Shown here: positions 55,439 to 62,067 of the stretch, piece after piece
Numbering within the stretch: position 1 is the stretch's first letter
How the letters are laid out: the number at the start of each line of letters is the position of its first letter
Source of the DNA: Qipengyuania sp. JC766
Lineage (GTDB): Bacteria; Pseudomonadota; Alphaproteobacteria; Sphingomonadales; Sphingomonadaceae
Direction: 5' to 3'
DNA: 64,000 nt
Assembly (NCBI RefSeq): GCF_040717445.1
Contig: NZ_JBFEFL010000001.1
Coordinates: 806,001-870,000 of the forward strand
Program-made: the position numbers and the translations under genes
The notes under the pieces: generated by a model
Database searches by the model: none
Told to the model about the DNA's origin: nothing
The model's input: only the letters and a program-made list of their open reading frames with translations

Positions 55439-56500
55439 TCAGTCCTTCAGAATCTTGTCGATCGCCTCGCCGATGCGGACGGGGCCGGGGAAATAGGCCC
55501 ATTCGAGGCTATGGGGATACGGGGTGTCGAAGCCGGTGACACGCTCCACCGGGGCTTCGAGATGATAGAAACAGCGTTCCGTCACGAGAGCCGACAGCTC
55601 GGCGCCGAAACCGGCAGTACGGGTGGCTTCGTGGACGATCAGGCAGCGTCCAGTGCGCTCGACCGATTGCTCGATCGCTTCGATGTCGAGCGGGACCAGC
55701 GTTCGCAGGTCGAGGATATGGGCTTCCACGCCCTTCTGGCGGCAGACTTCCTCGACCACGTGCACCATAGTGCCGTAGGCAAGGACGGTCAGCTGCTCGC
55801 CTTCGGTGACCGTGCGCGCCTTGCCGAGCGGTATCCGGTAGTATTCTTCCGGCACCACGCTGTCGCGATGCTTCTTCCAGGGCTGGACGGGCTTGTCGTA
55901 ATACCCGTCGAAAGGCCCGTTATAGATCCGCTTCGGCTCGAAGAAGATGACCGGATCGTTGTCCTCGATCGCCGCGATAAGGAGGCCTTTCGCGTCGTAC
56001 GGCGTCGAAGGGATCACCGTCTTCAGACCGGAGACGTGCGCAAAGATGGCTTCCGGGCTCTGGCTGTGGGTCTGGCCGCCGAAGATACCGCCCCCGAAGG
56101 GCGAGCGCACCGTTAGCGGCGCGATATATTCTGCCGCCGAGCGATAGCGCAGCCGCGCCGCTTCGCTGATCAGCTGGTCGAGGCCGGGATAGATGTAGTC
56201 GGCGAACTGTATTTCTGGCACCGGACGCAGGCCGTAGGCACCCATGCCGACGGCCACGCCGATAATCCCGCATTCGGAGATCGGCGTATCGAACACGCGC
56301 GTCTTGCCGTGCTTTTCCTGCAGGCCCGCGGTGCAGCGGAACACGCCGCCGAAATAGCCAACATCCTCCCCCATGATGATGACGTCCGGATCGCGCGTCA
56401 GCATCGTGTCGAGCGCGTCGTTGATAGCCTCGATCATGTTGAGGCGGCGTTCGCTCCCCTGCTCCGTGGCGGGGGCTTCCTGTGTGGTGCTGTCGCTCAT
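55439..56500 (-). CDS. bkdA2: 2-oxoisovalerate dehydrogenase E1 beta subunit
   Basis: 353 residues. E1 beta blocks: MGEDVGYFGGVFRCTAGL, ISECGIIGVAVGMGAYGLRPVPEIQFADYI and GGGIFGGQTHSQSPEA. It acts with E1 alpha to decarboxylate branched-chain 2-oxoacids from Leu, Ile and Val. ATG at 56500 overlaps the E1 alpha stop (ATGA). A longer in-frame reading into E1 alpha is a shadow. Confidence 0.94.
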   Translation of the reverse strand: MSDSTTQEAPATEQGSERRLNMIEAINDALDTMLTRDPDVIIMGEDVGYFGGVFRCTAGLQEKHGKTRVFDTPISECGIIGVAVGMGAYGLRPVPEIQFADYIYPGLDQLISEAARLRYRSAAEYIAPLTVRSPFGGGIFGGQTHSQSPEAIFAHVSGLKTVIPSTPYDAKGLLIAAIEDNDPVIFFEPKRIYNGPFDGYYDKPVQPWKKHRDSVVPEEYYRIPLGKARTVTEGEQLTVLAYGTMVHVVEEVCRQKGVEAHILDLRTLVPLDIEAIEQSVERTGRCLIVHEATRTAGFGAELSALVTERCFYHLEAPVERVTGFDTPYPHSLEWAYFPGPVRIGEAIDKILKD

Positions 56501-57786
56501 TCGAAGGGGGGCTTCTCGGGAAATTTGATCTTGCGTTCGTGGGTCGCCTGCGCGGCCTGTTCCTGCAGGTGCCAGGGCAGATCCTCGAACACGTCCTCGA
56601 ACATGGTGCGGAACGGGTGGTGGAGGCCATGGCCGAGGATGCCGTTCTTCTCGGCTTCCTTGGTGGTCGCCTTGACCTTCTCCATGCAATCCTTGTCGAG
56701 CTGTTCCTGCCGCTCCTCGTCCCACTCCCCGAGCGCTATGAGATGCTTCTTCAGGCGCATCACCGGATCGCCCAGCGGCCATTCCTCGCGCTCGGTCGCG
56801 CTGCGATAGCCGGACGGATCGTCGGAGGTCGAATGGCCCTCCGCGCGATAGGTGAAATACTCGATGAGCGTCGGGCCGGCGTTGGCGCGTGCCCGGTCGG
56901 CAGCCCACTTCTGGGTGGCATAGACGGCGAGCGGATCGTTCCCGTCCACCCGCATGCCGGCAAGGCCGTATCCGAGGGCACGCGCCGCGAAAGTCGTGCG
57001 CTCCGCCCCGGCAAACCCGCTGAAGCTGCTGATCGCCCACTGGTTGTTGATGACGTTGAGAATGACCGGCGCGTTGTAAACGGTCGCGAAAGTGCAGGCG
57101 GAGTGGAAATCACCTTCCGCCGTACTGCCTTCGCCCACCCAGGTCGCGGCGATCCGGCTGTCGCCCTTGATGGCGCTCGCCATCGCCCATCCCACCGCTT
57201 GCGGCGTCTGGGTGGCGAGATTGCCGCTGATCGAGAAGAAACTGTGCTCCCGGCTCGAATACATGATCGGCAGCTGCCGGCCCTTCAGCTTGTCGCCCTT
57301 GTTCGAGTAGATCTGGTTGATCATCTCGATCAGGGGATAGCCGCGCGCGATCAGCACACCCTGCTGGCGATAGCTGGGAAACACCATGTCGTCGCTGGCA
57401 AGTGCCATCGCGGCGGCGACGCTGGTCGCCTCCTCCCCGGTGCACTTCATGTAGAAGCTGGTCTTGCCCTGCCGCTGCCCGCGGAACATCCGCTCGTCGA
57501 AAGCCCGCACGAGGGCAAAATGCCCGAGCATTTCGCGCAGAGTTTCCGGATCCAGCTTGGGATCCCACGGTCCGTGCGGCATGTCGTCATCGCCAAGGAC
57601 CCGGATCAGGTCGTGACACAGGATCGCCGTCTCGTTCGCATGGCATGCCTCGTCGGGACGCGCTTGCTCTCCGGGCTGGGTAATCCTGAGGTGGGAAAAG
57701 TCGACCGCATCACCCGGCCTGAACTTCGGTTCGGGCACGTGCAGCGACAGCGCCGGTTTGTTGTGGCCTTGTGGCCCCTCGGCCAT
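56497..57786 (-). CDS. bkdA1: 2-oxoisovalerate dehydrogenase E1 alpha subunit
   Basis: 429 residues. The TPP motif region is GEGSTAEGDFHSACTFATVYNAPVILNVINNQWAIS, and the phosphorylation-loop-like YRAEGHSTSDDPSGYR is present. The long N-terminus (~60 residues) is usual for branched-chain E1 alpha. The upstream region is AT-rich with GGGAGACGAG before the ATG. It leads bkdA1-bkdA2-bkdB; no lpd (E3) follows. Confidence 0.94.
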   Translation of the reverse strand: MAEGPQGHNKPALSLHVPEPKFRPGDAVDFSHLRITQPGEQARPDEACHANETAILCHDLIRVLGDDDMPHGPWDPKLDPETLREMLGHFALVRAFDERMFRGQRQGKTSFYMKCTGEEATSVAAAMALASDDMVFPSYRQQGVLIARGYPLIEMINQIYSNKGDKLKGRQLPIMYSSREHSFFSISGNLATQTPQAVGWAMASAIKGDSRIAATWVGEGSTAEGDFHSACTFATVYNAPVILNVINNQWAISSFSGFAGAERTTFAARALGYGLAGMRVDGNDPLAVYATQKWAADRARANAGPTLIEYFTYRAEGHSTSDDPSGYRSATEREEWPLGDPVMRLKKHLIALGEWDEERQEQLDKDCMEKVKATTKEAEKNGILGHGLHHPFRTMFEDVFEDLPWHLQEQAAQATHERKIKFPEKPPFE

Positions 57787-57836
57787 GTCTCGTCTCCCAA
57801 CGCGGAAATTTCTTATGGGCGTTATTTTATTTCAAG

Positions 57837-57860
57837 CGCGCCTACCGGTCAACAGGCGCG
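57837..57860 (-). terminator. Hairpin directly after thyA
   Basis: Arms CGCGCCT (57837-57843) and AGGCGCG (57854-57860) pair perfectly, abutting the thyA stop and preceding the AT-rich bkd leader. T-run support on the thyA strand is poor. Confidence 0.4.
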
Positions 57861-58793
57861 TCAGACAGCGACCGGAGCCTTTATCGGCGCGTGCGGCGTG
57901 TAGCCGCTCACTTCGAAATCCTCCATCCGGTAATCGAAGATGGATGGCGGCTTCCTCATAATGGCAAGCGTCGGGCGCCCGACCGGTTCCCGGCCCAGCT
58001 GCTCTTCGATCAGCTCGGCGTGGTTGAGATAGAGATGCGTGTCTCCCCCCATCCACACGAGCTCGCCCGGTTCCAGGTCCGTTTGCTGCGCCATCATTCG
58101 CGTCAAGAGGGCAGCCGACCAGAGATTGAACGGCAGTCCCAGCGCAACGTCGCAACTGCGCTGGTACAGCGCGCAGTTCAGTTTTCCGTCGCCGACATGG
58201 AACTGGTAGCTCTTATGACACGGCGGCAGTGCCATCGCGCCCAGTTGCGCCACGTTCCAGCCCTCGATGATGTGGCGGCGACTGCCGGGATTGGTGCGCA
58301 GGCTCTCGACCACCTCGGCGACCTGGTTGATCCCCTCGCCCGGCTCGTAAAGCCCGTCCTTGCGATAGCGGTAGGTCGGCCAGTCCACCCATTGCTTGCC
58401 GTAAACCGGCCCCAGATCGCCCCATCGATCCGCGAACGCTTCATCCTCCGCGATCCGTGCGACAAAATCTTCGAGCGAGATCGGGTCCCCGCTTTCACGG
58501 ACGTAGCGCGCGTGCGGCCACTCGTTCCAGATCTTCACGCCCTGCAGGACGAGCGGGCGGATATTCGTGTCGCCGGTCAGGAACCACAACAGTTCGCGGG
58601 TCGCCGTCTTCCAATAGACTCGCTTGGTCGTGACCAGCGGCATTGCGCCATCCGCAAGGTCGCACCGAAGCATGGTGCCGAAAATCGACCGTGTCCCGAT
58701 TCCCGTGCGGTCGACGCGCTCGTCCCCTTGCGTCCAGATACGGCGCATGAGGTCGAGATAGGCGTAGTCGAGCTGCGAGGTGGCCGATTCCAT
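57861..58793 (-). CDS. thyA: Thymidylate synthase
   Basis: 310 residues, longer than the 264-residue E. coli enzyme and close to the L. casei form, with an insert after the ELLWFLTGDTNI block. The catalytic cysteine is in ALPPCHKSYQF, and RSCDVALGLPFN and DTHLYLNH are conserved. It methylates dUMP to dTMP with methylene-THF. ATG at 58793 is chosen; a longer frame starts 16 codons upstream. No folA neighbour is present. Confidence 0.95.
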   Translation of the reverse strand: MESATSQLDYAYLDLMRRIWTQGDERVDRTGIGTRSIFGTMLRCDLADGAMPLVTTKRVYWKTATRELLWFLTGDTNIRPLVLQGVKIWNEWPHARYVRESGDPISLEDFVARIAEDEAFADRWGDLGPVYGKQWVDWPTYRYRKDGLYEPGEGINQVAEVVESLRTNPGSRRHIIEGWNVAQLGAMALPPCHKSYQFHVGDGKLNCALYQRSCDVALGLPFNLWSAALLTRMMAQQTDLEPGELVWMGGDTHLYLNHAELIEEQLGREPVGRPTLAIMRKPPSIFDYRMEDFEVSGYTPHAPIKAPVAV

Positions 58794-58905
58794 GGCGGGA
58801 AGCCTTAACCGCAAAAACGCCGCTTGCCACCCCGGACCCATGCAGCTAGAGGGCGCGCCTTGCCTCGACCCGCACAGGCCTTCGCGCCGGCGGGACCGAC
58901 ACGGT

Positions 58906-58982
58906 CGGGGAGTAGCTCAGCCTGGTAGAGCACTGTCTTCGGGAGGCAGGGGCCGGAGGTTCGAATCCTCTCTCCCCGACCA
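58906..58982 (+). tRNA. tRNA-Pro (anticodon CGG)
   Basis: 77 nt with acceptor CGGGGAG/CTCCCCG, discriminator A and encoded CCA. The anticodon stem CTGTC/GGCAG holds loop TTCGGGA, anticodon CGG. T-stem GGAGG/CCTCT with TTCGAAT loop. T runs follow shortly after. Confidence 0.97.
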
Positions 58983-59008
58983 ATTTTTCCATTCAGATTT
59001 TTTTACGA

Positions 59009-59031
59009 CCGAACCTGCATCGCAGGTTCGG
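59009..59031 (+). terminator. Perfect 10-bp hairpin downstream of tRNA-Pro
   Basis: CCGAACCTGC and GCAGGTTCGG pair exactly around loop ATC, followed by GAGCTCTTT. A T run (~58998) precedes rather than follows it, so it may be a terminator or a processing element. The rest of the 279-bp stretch (58983-59261) holds no ORF I can support; it is AT-richer than its surroundings and probably contains the promoter for the gene at 59262. Confidence 0.45.
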
Positions 59032-59261
59032 GAGCTCTTTGCGTACGAATCCGCGTTTTTTTACGTAGGGGCAAGGCCGAAAAGGGCGATATTTCTTAAC
59101 GGAGCTTTAGCCCTGTTGCTGAACCCTATCAGCCTCGCATCCGAATGAGGCAAGGCCGCTGAAATCAGCCGTTTTGTAGTCCAGCCCAAGAGCTGCCACG
59201 CAAGTCCCCAAGCATTCGCCCTTCAACTACCTCTTAACCTTTGACGGTTACTTGAGGCGGC

Positions 59262-60248
59262 ATGACACGTATCACGCCCGTCGCGCGGTTCGCTTTGGCC
59301 GCCTCCGCCCTGCCCTTCGTGGCGCTCGCGCAACCCGCATTCGCCGAGGGTGTGCCCGCTGGCACGTCGATCGACAACACGGCCGAAGCGACCTACACGG
59401 TCGGCGGCCAGACCGTCACGGTTCCGTCGAACACGGTTTCGATCACCGTGGACGAAATCCTCGATGTCGTCGTGACGTCGCTGGACGGCGGCAATGTCGC
59501 CCTGACGAACAACGGCGCGGTACTCACCTTCCAGGTTACGAACACCGGAAACGGTCCGGAAGCCTTTAATATCGACGTCGATCCGGCGATCGCGGGCGAC
59601 GATTTTGATCCGGCGATTATCCGTATCGCTTACGACAGCGACGGCAACGGGATTTACGAAGCCGGCGTAGATGCCGAGATCGCGCTGGGCGGCGCCACGC
59701 CGGAAATCCCGGCAGACGGCTCGCTTCGCATCTTCGTCATCACCGATTTCGGTCCGAATACCCCGCAGGACGGCCAGACCGCCGACGTTCGTCTGACGGC
59801 GACCGCAGCCACGGGCAATGGCGCGCCCGGCACTGTTTTCACGGGCGACGGCGCGAACGGAACGGACGCAGTCATCGGTTCTTCTACCGCGCAGGACGAC
59901 GATCTGGCCACGCTGCTTGCGCAGCTTGCCGCCGTAACCCTCTCCAAATCGGCAGTAATTTCCGATCCGTTCGGCGGTAGCCAGCCCGTACCCGGGGCTA
60001 CCGTTACTTACAGCCTCGTCGCGAGCGTCGCCGGTTCGGCTTCCATCGCCGACCTGGTCGTGAACGACCCGATTCCGGCCAACACGACCTATTCGCCAAA
60101 CACGCTCACCCTGGGTGGCGCGACGCTGACCGATGCCGCCGACGCCGATGCCGGCCAGGCGGGAAGCACGGGCATTTCGGTCGACCTTGGAACGGTGGCC
60201 GGCGGCGAAAGCCGGACGATCACCTTCCAGGTGACCATCGAACAGTAA
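59262..60248 (+). CDS. Secreted repeat/DUF11-like protein
   Basis: 328 residues. After a signal peptide (ALAASALPFVALAQPAFAEG) comes the module GTSIDNTAEATYTVGGQTVT, also recognisable in the genes at 60876 and 62068. There is a calcium-type DSDGNGIYEAGVDAEI loop and a C-terminal DUF11-like repeat (VTYSLVASVAGSASIADLVVNDPIPANTTYSP, GTVAGGESRTITFQV). It is probably exported and beta-rich; the role may be a surface structure or adhesin. No catalytic motif is seen. Confidence 0.78.
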   Translation: MTRITPVARFALAASALPFVALAQPAFAEGVPAGTSIDNTAEATYTVGGQTVTVPSNTVSITVDEILDVVVTSLDGGNVALTNNGAVLTFQVTNTGNGPEAFNIDVDPAIAGDDFDPAIIRIAYDSDGNGIYEAGVDAEIALGGATPEIPADGSLRIFVITDFGPNTPQDGQTADVRLTATAATGNGAPGTVFTGDGANGTDAVIGSSTAQDDDLATLLAQLAAVTLSKSAVISDPFGGSQPVPGATVTYSLVASVAGSASIADLVVNDPIPANTTYSPNTLTLGGATLTDAADADAGQAGSTGISVDLGTVAGGESRTITFQVTIEQ

Positions 60249-60270
60249 TTTCAGCACGAAGGATCGCACC

Positions 60271-60726
60271 ATGTTCAACCGCTATCTCCTCGGCGCTCTC
60301 GCCTTCGCGGCCGTTTCCTCGCCTGCATTCGCGCAGGAGCGTCCCATTTCGCTCGAAACGGACGTTTTCCTCGTCCAGCAGACCGAAAACGGCGTCGACC
60401 TGGCCGAAGCGACCAGCGTCGTACCGGGCGATATCCTGCAGCTCAGCACGAAATACGCGAACAACACGGGCCAGACGGTGACGAACTTCGTCATCAAGAC
60501 GCCTGTCCCCTCGAACGTACTTATCGCCGGCGAATCGCTCGCCGAGCTGGAAGTGTCGGTCGACGGCGGAACGGTCTGGGGACCTGTTTCCGCGCTCACC
60601 ATCACGATGGAAGACGGCACGGAACGCCCCGCCAATGCGGGCGACGTGACCCATGTCCGCTGGATACTCGCGGAGCTGGCCCCGGATCAGACCGGATCGG
60701 TCAGCTATCGCGCAACCGTGAAATAG
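60271..60726 (+). CDS. Secreted protein, paralogue of the gene at 53667
   Basis: 151 residues with a signal peptide (LLGALAFAAVSSPAFAQ). The mature part shows the DUF11-like strand pattern TSVVPGDILQLSTKYANNTGQTVTNFVIKTPVPSN. It shares LEVSVDGG, GDVTHVRW and VSYRAT with the 53667 protein. It lies 23 bp after the gene at 59262 and is probably co-transcribed. Function unknown. Confidence 0.75.
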   Translation: MFNRYLLGALAFAAVSSPAFAQERPISLETDVFLVQQTENGVDLAEATSVVPGDILQLSTKYANNTGQTVTNFVIKTPVPSNVLIAGESLAELEVSVDGGTVWGPVSALTITMEDGTERPANAGDVTHVRWILAELAPDQTGSVSYRATVK

Positions 60727-60760
60727 CACGGAAAAAGAGGGGGTTGCGGGGGCTTTCTTA

Positions 60761-60792
60761 CCCGAAATCCCAAGGAAAAGAGGAGTTTCGGG
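60761..60792 (+). other. Hairpin in the 60727-60875 intergenic gap
   Basis: CCCGAAA (60761-60767) and TTTCGGG (60786-60792) pair, with an inner TCC/GGA pair around a purine-rich loop. It is followed by GGCCGG and CCGGGCC arms. It may end or attenuate transcription between 60271 and 60876. Confidence 0.35.
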
Positions 60793-60875
60793 CCGGGCGC
60801 TGACCAAACCGGGCCGGAAAAACCGCGACCTGTCAAAAGGCGGGCGCTTTCGGTCAAAATGCAACGGAGGTTAAA

Positions 60876-62000
60876 GTGAAGAACACTCTGCTTACCGGAA
60901 GCGCAATCGGAATGGTTGTGGCTTCCCTCGCCATTGCTGCCCCTGCGGCGGCGCAATCCACTCCGGTGGGCACGCAGGTCGGTGAGACGATCCGCAACAC
61001 CGTGACCGTGAACTATACGGTCGGCGGCGTCGCGCAGGATCCGGAAACGGACGACGATATCGTGGCGCTCGACCGCAAGGTCGATCTCACGCTCGTTCGT
61101 CTGGACAATACGGCAACGCAGGTCAGCCCCGGTGCCCAGAACCAGGCGGTTTCCTTCCAGCTTACCAACCTGTCGAACGACGTCCTGGACTTCGCGCTCG
61201 ACGCGGACAACGTTGCCAACGGTACCGCGTCCGAGCTTACTCCGGGCGAGAACGACAATTTCGACGTGAACGGTGGCTTCACCTATTATCTCGACAATGG
61301 CGACGGCATCTTCAACGCGGCCGACGACACGGTTATTACCTATGTCGACAACCTGGCCTCTGGAGATTCCCGGATCATCCATGTCGTGTCGAACATCCAG
61401 ACCGGCCTGACGAACAACGATCGTGCAGCCATCGAACTGACGGCGACGGCGCGCGACAGCGGCCAGACCCTGACGTACAACGCGACGACGTTCGAATACG
61501 ACGTAACCGCGACCGGTGCAGGTACCCTCGGTGGCGTGCTGACGCAGGCCGGCGCCAACTCGGCCGATCCGCTCGCGATCGACACGGTGTTCGCCGATAC
61601 CGACGCGAACGGCCAGATCGCGCGTGACGGTGCGGCGTTCGATACGGATGACTACCTCGTCTTCACCGCCGGCATCATCGCCGCGAAGTCGAGCCGTATC
61701 GTGGCCAGCCCGATCCCGGGCGACACCTCGGGCACGAACATCCCGGGCGCGACCATCGAATACTGCATTCTGGTCACGAACGCCGCGGGCGGTGCCGATG
61801 CGCAGGCGGTCACCATCACCGACGTCCTGCCGGGCGAAGTCACCTACGAAAGCGCCTATGGCGTGCGCGTGGGCGGTGCCGATTGTGCGACGCCGGGTCC
61901 CAATACGGGCACGGAAACGGGCGGCACGGTCACAGGCACGATCGGTACGGTTCCGGCCGGCCAGTCGCGTTCCGTGATCTTCCGCGCGCTCATCGACTGA
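60876..62000 (+). CDS. Secreted DUF11-like protein
   Basis: 374 residues. The start is GTG (ACGGAGG about 6 nt upstream). A signal peptide (VVASLAIAAPAAAQS) precedes TPVGTQVGETIRNTVTVNYTVGGVAQ, then a DNGDGIFNAADDTVI acidic loop and a C-terminal DUF11-like repeat (GATIEYCILVTNAAGGADAQAVTITDVLPGEVTY) with a cysteine pair (CILV and DCATPG). Related in layout to 59262. Confidence 0.78.
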   Translation: MKNTLLTGSAIGMVVASLAIAAPAAAQSTPVGTQVGETIRNTVTVNYTVGGVAQDPETDDDIVALDRKVDLTLVRLDNTATQVSPGAQNQAVSFQLTNLSNDVLDFALDADNVANGTASELTPGENDNFDVNGGFTYYLDNGDGIFNAADDTVITYVDNLASGDSRIIHVVSNIQTGLTNNDRAAIELTATARDSGQTLTYNATTFEYDVTATGAGTLGGVLTQAGANSADPLAIDTVFADTDANGQIARDGAAFDTDDYLVFTAGIIAAKSSRIVASPIPGDTSGTNIPGATIEYCILVTNAAGGADAQAVTITDVLPGEVTYESAYGVRVGGADCATPGPNTGTETGGTVTGTIGTVPAGQSRSVIFRALID

Positions 62001-62009
62001 TAAGAACGG

Positions 62010-62035
62010 TGGAGGGGCGCGTGCAAGCGCGCCCC
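62010..62035 (+). terminator. Perfect GC hairpin between the genes at 60876 and 62068
   Basis: GAGGGGCGCG (62010-62019) and CGCGCCCCTC (62026-62035) form a perfect 10-bp stem with loop TGCAAG. No T tract follows, so it may stabilise the upstream mRNA or partly attenuate into the next gene. Confidence 0.45.
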
Positions 62036-62067
62036 TCGCCTACCGCCACTCCGGTGGCAGCAGGACC

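Noticed and set aside
56501-57040. N-terminal in-frame extension of E1 beta into the E1 alpha gene
   Set aside because: The extension is the wrong frame of E1 alpha. ATG at 56500 with an ATGA overlap gives a normal E1 beta length.
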